Source of the DNA: JAPXSY01 sp034003585 | GTDB taxonomy: Bacteria; Verrucomicrobiota; Kiritimatiellia; RFP12; UBA1067 | Length of the DNA: 5,413 bases | Assembly: GCA_034003585.1 (NCBI GenBank) | Contig: JAVEYH010000170.1 | Span: 1 to 5,413, forward strand | Reading direction: 5' to 3' | Shown here: positions 1 to 5,413 of the stretch, piece by piece | Layout of the letters: each line of letters begins with the position of its first letter | Numbering within the stretch: the stretch's first letter is position 1 | Notes under the pieces: generated by a model | What the model saw: the letters and a program-made list of their open reading frames with translations, nothing else | Database searches by the model: none | Told to the model about the DNA's origin: nothing | Translations under genes and position numbers: made by a program

Positions 1-2
1 CC

Positions 3-2453
3 ACTGCCGGAGATGCGAACGCGGTCGCGCGCCGGCCCATCTATTATGGGGGTTCGGGCAAACGGGCCATCTATTACGGCGGGAACACGCGGACGATGTA
101 TTACGGCGGGCACGCGCCTTCGGCGTATCCCGGCTATCCCGGTGGCGGATACGGGGGCGGCGCGTATTATTACGGTGCGGGCGGGGGCGTCGGGGATGAC
201 ACCGATTCCCTGATGGGCGCGGTCACGATCGGACGCATGCTGCGCGTGTGCTCGCAGCGCTGGGTCACGCTGGTGGTGTTTGTGATCATCGGTTTCATCG
301 CCGCGTTTGCGGTGTTCAAGATCTCGCCGATGATTTATGAGGCGGAAAGCGTGTTCGAAATGAGCATCCGCGGCTCGACGTACACCGGCATGCGCAAGGC
401 GATCATTGAAACCGATCTCGGTTCGTCGCTGGATGAGGTGTTCAATACGCGTTTGGCCCGTCTGCGCAGCCGTGCGGTGATCGATCAGATCGTGAGTCAG
501 TACCGGAGTGATTACCCCAGCTCGACGGTCACGGATGAGCAACTGATCGACACGCTGGTCAGTTCGAAAATGACGCTGCAGCGCCGCTCGCGCCTGATCC
601 GGGTCACGGTGCGGTCGACGGATCCGCAACTGGCGACAGATCTCGCCAATGCCTACGCCAAGGCTGCGGAAACCTTCACGTCGGATTCGAACCGCAACGA
701 GTCGGAGGTGGCCGTCTCGTGGCTGGCGACGACGACGGAGCAGCAGAAGCGGAATCTGGAGCGGGCCGATAAGGAGATGCTGGATTTCCGGGTGGCCAAC
801 CAGCTTGATTTCATGGCCAGCGAGAGTGAAACGTCGCAGCAGGCGCTCGGCAAGATCAACGGGGACATCCTGGTGCTGGAAGGGGAAATCACCAAAGCCA
901 CGGAATTGCGGAAAACGCTGGAACAGATCCAGAACGAGCCGGAAAAATTCGGCACCCTGCCGGAAGCGGTGCCGCGGTCGGGGGAGATCGGCAACGCCTA
1001 TCAGCAGTTGCAGAATGTGCTGGCTGAAAAAAATTCCCTGCTGGCCCGCTATACCGCCAACCATCCGGAGGTGAAGGTCAAAGAAAAAGAGACGGAGGTC
1101 TTTAAACAGCAGTTCGCCGACGTGGTCTTCCGCGCGCTCGAAACCTGTAAGGCGAACCTGGATCTGCTGCAGCGCCAACTGGCCCAGCTGACGCCGAAAC
1201 GGGACGAGCTGGTGAAGAGGCTTTCCGATCTGGAGTTGAAGATGGTGGCGGCCAAAATGAAACTCGAGCAGTTGGAGCGCGAGCGGGAGGTCGCGGATAT
1301 CAGTTACAAGTCGCTGCTGCAGCGCACGCGCGAGGCGCAACTGGCGTCGGATGAGAATACGGCGATCATCAAGCAGGTGGAATCCGCCTACCGCCCGACC
1401 AAGCCGGTGTTGCCCAACCCGATGATCATTTTCCCCGCGGGACCGCTGATCGGCCTGCTGTTGGGGATTGTGTTCGTGCTGGTGCTGGACCATCTCGAGG
1501 ACAAGATTGTCGGCATTTCGGATATCGAGCAGCGTCTGCGCCTGAAGACCTTGGCGGTGCTGCCGCATGTGCGCCGGAAAAAACGCGAGCAGTTGGCGCG
1601 GCTGGTCGCGGATGACAAGTTTTCGCAATTCGCCGAGGCGGTCGCCGGGTTGCGGAATCTGCTGGATTCGCCCCGCTATCAGGAGATGGCGAAGGTGCTG
1701 CTGTGCATGAGCACGCAACCGGGCGAGGGCAAAACCATCGCGTCCTGCTCGCTGGCGTTGTCGTATGCCCAGAGCGGGCAGAAGACTCTGCTGATCGATT
1801 TTGACATGCGCCGTCCCCGGCTCGCCCGGATTTTCGAGAAGCGGCATACGGATTTCAACAGCCTGCCGCATACGCTGGCCAAGGCGGACACCTCGCTGTT
1901 CGAGACCCTGCCGGTGGCGTCGGGGATGGAAAATCTGGATGTGGTGCTCTCCCGCGCCTCTTCGGAGCTGAGTCCTTCCAGCCTGATGGGGAGCGGCGTG
2001 ATCGTCGATTTCTTCTCCTGGGCGCGTGAGCATTATGATCACGTCGTCATTGATTCGCCGCCGTTCGGGATCGTGGGGGATGTCATGGTTCTGGCCTCGC
2101 TGGTCGACTCGGTGATGATCATGTGCTGTCCCGACCGCACGCGGTTCCAGCCGATCAAGCACGCGGCCCGCCATCTGACGGAGGCCGGCGCGCGGGTGAT
2201 CGGCGTGATTGTGAATGACGTGGATTTCGGCCGGCGCAACCATTTCAGCCATTATGATTATCACTACCGGTACGCCTACCGCTACACGTCGCGCTACGGC
2301 GCATACGGGCAGGGTAAGAAACCCGGCGGCAAGACCCGTGCGGCCGCGGCGGGCGGCGCGGGGAACGCTCCGCAGGATGAGGATGACCTGACCCCGTCCG
2401 GTCTGGTGGCGCGCCAGGATGTGGTCGATGTGTCCATGACGGATGACGAGTGA
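3..2453 (+). CDS. Wzc/ExoP-type polysaccharide co-polymerase with bacterial tyrosine kinase domain (5' partial)
   Basis: Inner-membrane protein expected to control polymer length and export of a surface polysaccharide, with a cytoplasmic BY-kinase that autophosphorylates on tyrosine. Numbering here is from the Met codon at 96. A Tyr/Gly-rich tail covers residues 1-33, the first membrane segment is about 56-75, and a long periplasmic Wzz/GNVR region rich in predicted coiled coil covers about 190-425. A proline-rich stretch (434-442) leads into the second membrane segment (about 443-465). The kinase has Walker A QPGEGKT (541-547, K546), Walker A' LLIDFDMRRP (D568, D570) and Walker B VVIDSPP (D653). 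Eight tyrosines cluster at 720-737, followed by an acidic, Ala/Gly-rich tail. The frame is open to the left edge, with repeat units before the Met at 96 and no good Shine-Dalgarno there, so the true start is probably upstream. The usual activation motif reads E514-x2-A517-x2-R520, lacking the first Arg. The stop lies 9 bases before rfbB, indicating one operon. Family assignment is firm; the exact polymer is unknown. Confidence 0.93.
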   Translation, partial: TAGDANAVARRPIYYGGSGKRAIYYGGNTRTMYYGGHAPSAYPGYPGGGYGGGAYYYGAGGGVGDDTDSLMGAVTIGRMLRVCSQRWVTLVVFVIIGFIAAFAVFKISPMIYEAESVFEMSIRGSTYTGMRKAIIETDLGSSLDEVFNTRLARLRSRAVIDQIVSQYRSDYPSSTVTDEQLIDTLVSSKMTLQRRSRLIRVTVRSTDPQLATDLANAYAKAAETFTSDSNRNESEVAVSWLATTTEQQKRNLERADKEMLDFRVANQLDFMASESETSQQALGKINGDILVLEGEITKATELRKTLEQIQNEPEKFGTLPEAVPRSGEIGNAYQQLQNVLAEKNSLLARYTANHPEVKVKEKETEVFKQQFADVVFRALETCKANLDLLQRQLAQLTPKRDELVKRLSDLELKMVAAKMKLEQLEREREVADISYKSLLQRTREAQLASDENTAIIKQVESAYRPTKPVLPNPMIIFPAGPLIGLLLGIVFVLVLDHLEDKIVGISDIEQRLRLKTLAVLPHVRRKKREQLARLVADDKFSQFAEAVAGLRNLLDSPRYQEMAKVLLCMSTQPGEGKTIASCSLALSYAQSGQKTLLIDFDMRRPRLARIFEKRHTDFNSLPHTLAKADTSLFETLPVASGMENLDVVLSRASSELSPSSLMGSGVIVDFFSWAREHYDHVVIDSPPFGIVGDVMVLASLVDSVMIMCCPDRTRFQPIKHAARHLTEAGARVIGVIVNDVDFGRRNHFSHYDYHYRYAYRYTSRYGAYGQGKKPGGKTRAAAAGGAGNAPQDEDDLTPSGLVARQDVVDVSMTDDE
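33..110 (+). repeat. Three in-frame R-x-[IM]-Y-Y-G-G coding repeats
   Basis: Three similar 21-base units start at 33, 63 and 90. Each begins with CGG and encodes RPIYYGG, RAIYYGG and RTMYYGG, with unit spacing of 30 and then 27 bases. They lie in the predicted cytoplasmic N-terminal tail of the tyrosine kinase and merge into a Tyr/Gly/Pro-rich stretch to about position 190. More units may exist left of the window. The third-position changes (TAT/TAC, GGG/GGC) show that the units are related but not freshly duplicated. A role as phosphorylation sites is possible but is only inference. Confidence 0.75.
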
Positions 2454-2457
2454 GGGG
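2452..2457 (+). promoter_or_regulatory. Ribosome binding site of rfbB, overlapping the upstream stop codon
   Basis: GAGGGG lies 5 bases before the ATG at 2463 and shares bases with the TGA stop (2451-2453) of the kinase gene. This supports the start at 2463 and suggests that translation of rfbB is coupled to that of the kinase gene. Confidence 0.7.
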
Positions 2458-2462
2458 AACGG

Positions 2463-3536
2463 ATGAAACGCGTAATCGTGACCGGCGGCGCCGGGTTCAT
2501 CGGCTCGGCTGTGGTCCGGCACCTGCTGGACGCGACGGACTGGCGGATCCTCAATGTGGACAAGCTGACCTATGCGGGGAATCGGGCTTCCCTGCCGGGT
2601 GCGGAGGACAATCCGCGGTACGCCTTTCTGCGGGCGGATATCTGTGACCGCGCGGCGATGGATCGGGCGTTCGGGGAGTTCCGGCCCGACGCCGTGATGC
2701 ATCTGGCCGCGGAATCGCATGTTGACCGGTCGATCGACGGCCCGTCCGCATTCGTGCAAACCAATGTCGTGGGGACCGCCACCCTGCTGGAGGCGGCCCT
2801 GGCGTATTGGCGCGGTTTGCCCGGGGCAAGCCGGGAGGCGTTCCGTTTCCAGCATATCTCGACGGATGAGGTGTTCGGGTCGCTGGGTCCGGCCGGGCTG
2901 TTTACGGAAACCACGCCGTATGACCCGCGTTCGCCGTATTCGGCCAGTAAGGCGGGCTCCGATCATTTGGTCATGGCCTGGCATCACACCTACGGGTTGC
3001 CGGTGCTGATCACCAACTGTTCGAACAATTACGGCCCGTTCCATTTCCCGGAAAAGCTGATCCCGCTGGTGATCCTGAACGCGTTGGAGGGCAAGCCCCT
3101 GCCGATCTACGGAAAAGGCGACAACGTGCGCGATTGGCTGTATGTGGAGGATCATGCGCGCGCGCTGCGAACGGTCCTGGAGCGGGGCGTTCCGGGAGAA
3201 ACGTATAACGTGGGCGGCAACAACGAGCGCACCAATCTGCAGGTGGTGGAGACGATTTGCGCGGCACTCGACGAAACCTGTCCGGAACGGTTGTCCGGTT
3301 TCGGGATCAAGACGTTCCGCGAGTTCATCACGTTTGTCCCGGACCGGCCGGGCCATGACCGGCGGTATGCGATCGACGCCTCCAAAATCCGTGACCGGCT
3401 CGGATGGGCGCCACGGGAGAATTTCGAGACCGGCATACGGAAAACGGTGGACTGGTATCAGGCGAACGCCTGGTGGTGGCGGCCGATCCGCGACAAGAAG
3501 TATGCGGGGGAACGGTTGGGCAAGGTCGGGCCCTGA
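2463..3536 (+). CDS. rfbB: dTDP-glucose 4,6-dehydratase
   Basis: Cytoplasmic NAD-dependent enzyme of the extended short-chain dehydrogenase family that converts dTDP-glucose to dTDP-4-keto-6-deoxyglucose. This is the second step toward dTDP-L-rhamnose and related deoxysugars. At 357 residues it has the normal family length. The Rossmann motif is TGGAGFIG (G8, G11, G14), followed by the characteristic DKLTYAGN. LAAESHVDRSI is present, then STDEVFG with the catalytic T134, D135 and E136, and YSASK with Y159 and K163. The family blocks NCSNNYGPFHFPEKLIP, GDNVRDWLYVEDHA, YNVGGNNERTN and RPGHDRRYAID all follow in order, so the protein looks intact and active. The start is fixed by a GAGGGG site 5 bases upstream. 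It follows the kinase gene by 9 bases and precedes rfbA by 50, consistent with one transcript. The same gene is also called rmlB. Confidence 0.97.
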   Translation: MKRVIVTGGAGFIGSAVVRHLLDATDWRILNVDKLTYAGNRASLPGAEDNPRYAFLRADICDRAAMDRAFGEFRPDAVMHLAAESHVDRSIDGPSAFVQTNVVGTATLLEAALAYWRGLPGASREAFRFQHISTDEVFGSLGPAGLFTETTPYDPRSPYSASKAGSDHLVMAWHHTYGLPVLITNCSNNYGPFHFPEKLIPLVILNALEGKPLPIYGKGDNVRDWLYVEDHARALRTVLERGVPGETYNVGGNNERTNLQVVETICAALDETCPERLSGFGIKTFREFITFVPDRPGHDRRYAIDASKIRDRLGWAPRENFETGIRKTVDWYQANAWWWRPIRDKKYAGERLGKVGP

Positions 3537-3570
3537 CCGCTATTCCGGTTCCGGCGGCGGGCTGCAACAA

Positions 3571-3583
3571 AGAGGAAGGTGAG
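3571..3583 (+). promoter_or_regulatory. Ribosome binding site selecting the rfbA start at 3587
   Basis: The purine-rich run AGAGGAAGGTGAG just ahead of the ATG at 3587 contains an AGGA core 10 bases upstream and a GGTGAG nearer to it. It supports 3587 over the earlier in-frame ATG at 3404, which lies inside rfbB and would add 61 residues unrelated to the family. Confidence 0.7.
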
Positions 3584-3586
3584 CGG

Positions 3587-4468
3587 ATGGCGCGCAAAGG
3601 GATTATTCTGGCGGGTGGCGCGGGAACCCGGCTGTTTCCGGTCACGCAGGTGATCTGCAAACAACTGCTTCCGGTCTACGACAAGCCGATGATTTATTAT
3701 CCCCTCTCGACCCTGATGCTGGCGGGGATCCGGGAGGTGCTGATCATTTCCACGCCCGAGGCGACGCCCGTGTTCCGTCATCTTCTCGGCGACGGTTCCC
3801 AACTGGGCATGCGGTTGTGCTATCAGGTGCAGGAGACGCCGAATGGGCTGGCGCAGGCGTTTGTGCTCGGACGCGAGTTCATCGGCGAGGATCCGGTCTG
3901 CCTGGTGTTGGGGGATAACCTGTTCTACGGAGACGGGATGCGGCGGATGCTGGCGGAAGCGGATGCTGTCGAGGGCGCCACGGTGTTCGGATATTACGTG
4001 ACCGATCCCGAGCGGTATGGGGTCGTCAGTTTTGACGCGGCCGGCCGGGCGGAAACCATCGAGGAGAAACCCGCGCGGCCGAAATCGAATTACGCGGTGG
4101 TGGGGCTCTATTTCTATGACCGGGATGTGGTGCGGATCGCGACCGAGCTGAAACCCTCAGCCCGCGGCGAATACGAGATCACGGATGTCAACCGCGTCTA
4201 TCTGCAGCAGGGCCGGCTGAATGTCAAGGTCATGGGACGCGGGGTCGCCTGGCTGGATACCGGCACCCATGACTCGCTTGCGGACGCCACCGCGTTCGTC
4301 AAGGCGATCCAGGACCGGCAGGGACTGAAAATCGCCTGTGTCGAAGAGATCGCCTGGCGCATGGGGTTCATCGACCGCGCCCAACTGGAACGGCTGGCGG
4401 CGTCGCTGCGCAAGTCCACGTATGGCGAATATCTGGCGCGCCTGCTGACACAGGAAATCCGGTCCTGA
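3587..4468 (+). CDS. rfbA: Glucose-1-phosphate thymidylyltransferase
   Basis: Cytoplasmic nucleotidyltransferase that joins glucose-1-phosphate and dTTP to give dTDP-glucose and pyrophosphate. It is the first committed step of dTDP-deoxysugar synthesis and feeds RfbB next door. The 293 residues match the usual RmlA length. The N-terminal signature GIILAGGAGTRLFPVT (residues 5-20) is followed by KQLLPVYDKPMIYYPLS. The metal-binding LGDN has D110, EEKP is at 159-162, and SNYAVVGLYFYD, ARGEYEITDVNR and WLDTGTHDSL (D224) follow in the expected order. The C-terminal helical region with EEIAWRMGFID is complete. One small difference is VICKQ, where the enterobacterial protein as I recall it has VSKQ preceded by a small residue; it leaves the Lys and Gln in place. 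The start at 3587 gives the canonical N-terminus and has a good ribosome binding site. It is probably the last gene of the operon, since a convergent tRNA follows. Synonym rmlA. Confidence 0.97.
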   Translation: MARKGIILAGGAGTRLFPVTQVICKQLLPVYDKPMIYYPLSTLMLAGIREVLIISTPEATPVFRHLLGDGSQLGMRLCYQVQETPNGLAQAFVLGREFIGEDPVCLVLGDNLFYGDGMRRMLAEADAVEGATVFGYYVTDPERYGVVSFDAAGRAETIEEKPARPKSNYAVVGLYFYDRDVVRIATELKPSARGEYEITDVNRVYLQQGRLNVKVMGRGVAWLDTGTHDSLADATAFVKAIQDRQGLKIACVEEIAWRMGFIDRAQLERLAASLRKSTYGEYLARLLTQEIRS

Positions 4469-4474
4469 GCGCCG

Positions 4475-4516
4475 CGTCCCGTGCGGTTCTGTGCTGAGGC
4501 GTGCGGGGGCGGGACG
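4475..4516. terminator. Imperfect inverted repeat between convergent rfbA and tRNA-Leu
   Basis: CGTCCCG (4475-4481) and CGGGACG (4510-4516) form a perfect 7-bp stem, possibly extended by G-T pairs on either side, around a 28-base GC-rich loop. It sits just after the rfbA stop and just beyond the tRNA 3' end, so it could act on both transcripts. There is no T-tract on either strand, so this is not a standard intrinsic terminator and the call is weak. Confidence 0.25.
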
Positions 4517-4522
4517 TAACGG

Positions 4523-4612
4523 TGGTGCCAGAGGAGGGGATCGAACCCTCACGCCGGTTTAACCCGGCTCCGGATTTTAAGTCCGGTGTGTCTGCCATTC
4601 CACCACTCTGGC
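4523..4612 (-). tRNA. tRNA-Leu (anticodon UAA)
   Basis: Read on the minus strand, the acceptor stem GCCAGAG (4612-4606) pairs perfectly with CTCTGGC (4533-4527). It is followed by discriminator A and an encoded CCA (4525-4523). The T arm is GAGGG / TTCGATC / CCCTC. The anticodon stem is CCGGA / TCCGG around loop CTTAAAA, giving anticodon UAA at 4579-4577, which reads UUA and by wobble UUG. A long variable arm with stem GCCGG / CCGGC, typical of leucine tRNAs, confirms the identity. The gene is convergent with rfbA and complete. No second tRNA is seen beside it. Confidence 0.97.
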
Positions 4613-4627
4613 GTGATCGTCCGGGAC

Positions 4628-4656
4628 ACGATACAGAAGCGTGCCGGAGGCGTCAA
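4628..4656 (-). promoter_or_regulatory. Sigma70-type promoter of tRNA-Leu
   Basis: On the minus strand, -35 TTGACG (4656-4651, five of six consensus bases) and -10 TATCGT (4633-4628, four of six) are separated by exactly 17 bases. Transcription should start near 4621, about 9 bases before the mature tRNA 5' end at 4612. The bases after the -10 box are GTCCCGG, a GC-rich discriminator. That is the type found in stable-RNA promoters under growth-rate or stringent control, but such control here is inferred. Confidence 0.75.
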
Positions 4657-4849
4657 GCCTTGGCCGGGTGAGTTGCGGCAGTCCGGGAATCCGGGCAGAA
4701 TTGCCGCGGGAATCCATTGGACGAATCGCCGCAGCACGGTGTACCCTATGTACGGTTGTTTTGTGGAGTGAACCCGGGATATCAGCGTGCCCGTTTTTTT
4801 GTGGTGGCCGGTTGCAGGCGGATGACCCCGGGGCCGGCATGTTTTGATT

Positions 4850-4883
4850 CGGGAGTGGGGGATGACCGTTCTTATCCCTCCCG
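4850..4883 (+). repeat. Bulged inverted repeat upstream of the exported-protein gene
   Basis: The left arm 4850-4863 contains CGGGAG and GGAT split by a 4-base bulge (TGGG). The right arm 4874-4883 is ATCCCTCCCG, giving ten pairs around a 10-base loop. The right arm abuts the putative -10 box at 4884. It could be an operator or a chance GC-rich pairing. No T-run follows, so it does not look like a terminator. Confidence 0.4.
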
Positions 4884-4889
4884 TATCAT
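4862..4889 (+). promoter_or_regulatory. Possible promoter of the exported-protein gene
   Basis: ATGACC (4862-4867, four of six -35 consensus bases) and TATCAT (4884-4889, five of six -10 bases) are separated by 16 bases. The predicted start near 4896 would leave a leader of about 80 bases before the ATG at 4978. The -10 box is good and the -35 box only moderate. Confidence 0.35.
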
Positions 4890-4966
4890 GGATGCCCGTC
4901 ATGGGAACCGGAGCGGCACAAGGGTGCCCGAAGGGATGTTACAGAGGTGAAAAGCCATAAAAAAAC

Positions 4967-4971
4967 AGGAG
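4967..4971 (+). promoter_or_regulatory. Ribosome binding site AGGAG
   Basis: AGGAG lies 6 bases before the ATG at 4978 in an A-rich, unstructured setting. An in-frame TGA at 4948-4950 excludes any distant upstream start, so the start of the following gene is well fixed. Confidence 0.8.
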
Positions 4972-4977
4972 TTCGGT

Positions 4978-5413
4978 ATGATCCCAATCTTTTATGCGGC
5001 GGCTTGCTTTTCCTTGTTCTCAGCGGTCTCCCTGATCGCGAAAGAGACGCGGCTCATCATTCCGGATGAGGTCATCAAGGCCGGCCCCCAATATGCCTAC
5101 GATCTCCAGACGGCGTCGTACTGGACGAACGGGCTGCCTGCGGCAGGGGACACGGCGGATCTGTTTAAGACGAACGCGCTGCCCTACGCCACGAACTCCG
5201 CGCCGCTTTACATGGAGCACCTGAAGGTCTCGGCGGTCGATTTCTACCTGCGGAGCGATCAGCCGTTCATTCTCGACTCGGCGACGAATTCGATCCTGTC
5301 GGGCACCGGCGCGCTCAAGGCCGCGTTCCCGTTCGTTTTCATGGCGCCGACCCGGTATGGGCTCGGGTCGCAGGTGCAGTTGCAGAAGCCGGTCGAGTTC
5401 CGGCAGGGCGTGA
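4978..5413 (+). CDS. Hypothetical exported, beta-rich protein (3' partial)
   Basis: The gene runs off the right edge after 145 codons with no stop. The start is supported by AGGAG 6 bases upstream and an in-frame stop at 4948. Residues 2-21 (IPIFYAAACFSLFSAVSLIA) form a hydrophobic stretch followed by KETR, suggesting a Sec signal peptide with cleavage near residue 21. The N-region unusually has no Lys or Arg. Cys10 is not in a proper lipobox, as Ala replaces the usual Leu at -3. The mature part includes SYWTNGLPAAGDTADL (47-62), resembling the W-x-x-G-x-P-x-x-G-D-x-A motif common near the N-terminus of large secreted beta-helix or autotransporter-like proteins. Gly/Thr/Ser-rich, beta-prone sequence follows, including SGTGAL. 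This points to a surface or secreted repeat protein, but I recognise no family and assign no function. It appears to be a separate transcription unit from the polysaccharide operon. Confidence 0.8.
   Translation, partial: MIPIFYAAACFSLFSAVSLIAKETRLIIPDEVIKAGPQYAYDLQTASYWTNGLPAAGDTADLFKTNALPYATNSAPLYMEHLKVSAVDFYLRSDQPFILDSATNSILSGTGALKAAFPFVFMAPTRYGLGSQVQLQKPVEFRQGV

Larger units (their letters stand above)
4657..4977. other. Non-coding spacer between tRNA-Leu promoter and the exported-protein gene
   Basis: About 320 bases without a convincing gene. The short open frames here lack family motifs and good ribosome binding sites. Visible elements are a weak 4-bp hairpin CGGG/CCCG (4775-4793) followed by seven T's (4794-4800), a bulged hairpin at 4850-4883, a possible + strand promoter at 4862-4889, and an A-rich stretch with a ribosome binding site before 4978. 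The T-run might end some transcript on the + strand, but no upstream gene clearly needs it. Confidence 0.5.

Noticed and set aside
96..98. ATG at 96 as the true start of the tyrosine kinase gene
   Set aside because: The frame is open to the left edge, codes the same YYGG repeat before this Met, and no clear Shine-Dalgarno precedes it.
3404..3586. N-terminal extension of RfbA starting at 3404
   Set aside because: It lies mostly within rfbB in another frame. Family length and the ribosome binding site support 3587.
4523..4612. tRNA-Leu as an integration site for a mobile element
   Set aside because: The 3' end faces a normal operon end. No integrase gene, and no partial tRNA repeat that I could find, is present in the window.
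4775..4800. CGGG/CCCG hairpin plus seven T's as an intrinsic terminator
   Set aside because: The stem is only 4 bp with an 11-base loop, and no + strand gene ends nearby: rfbA ends about 300 bases earlier with a tRNA in between.
4586..4950. Short open frames on both strands across the tRNA and spacer
   Set aside because: They overlap the tRNA, its promoter and each other, and they lack good ribosome binding sites or recognisable motifs.
5020..5220. Minus-strand open frame within the exported-protein gene
   Set aside because: It is antisense to a gene with a strong ribosome binding site and signal peptide, and is a by-product of GC-rich codon use.

Overview
The window is a piece of a GC-rich bacterial chromosome. 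It carries the downstream end of a cell-surface polysaccharide operon, a convergent leucine tRNA gene, and the start of an exported protein gene. No mobile element, CRISPR array, phage gene or obviously new multi-gene system is visible. The lineage cannot be fixed from this sequence. The high GC content, the Gram-negative-style co-polymerase/kinase fusion and the W-x-N-G-x-P-x-x-G-D-type secreted protein would suit the PVC group (Kiritimatiellota, Lentisphaerota, Verrucomicrobiota), but that is a guess.

Positions 3-3586 and on to 4468 (+ strand) hold three co-directional genes. The first is a Wzc/ExoP-type bacterial tyrosine kinase whose 5' end lies outside the window. After 9 bases comes rfbB (dTDP-glucose 4,6-dehydratase), and after a further 50 bases rfbA (glucose-1-phosphate thymidylyltransferase). 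RfbA makes dTDP-glucose and RfbB turns it into dTDP-4-keto-6-deoxyglucose, the precursor of dTDP-rhamnose and other deoxysugars. The kinase would control chain length and export of the polymer containing such sugars. The genes for the last rhamnose steps (rfbC, rfbD) are not here.

Positions 4469-4522 are a short spacer with an imperfect inverted repeat between the convergent rfbA and tRNA genes. Positions 4523-4612 (- strand) are a complete tRNA-Leu(UAA) with a long variable arm and an encoded CCA, served by a clear sigma70-type promoter at 4628-4656.

Positions 4657-4977 are non-coding. They contain a bulged hairpin, a possible promoter and a strong ribosome binding site for the last gene. 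That gene starts at 4978 and runs off the right edge. It appears to encode an exported, beta-rich protein of unknown function.

The most distinctive observation is in the tyrosine kinase. It has a tyrosine/glycine-rich N-terminal tail with three R-x-[IM]-Y-Y-G-G units, in addition to the usual C-terminal tyrosine cluster. The first arginine of its E-x2-R-x2-R activation motif also seems to be replaced by alanine.
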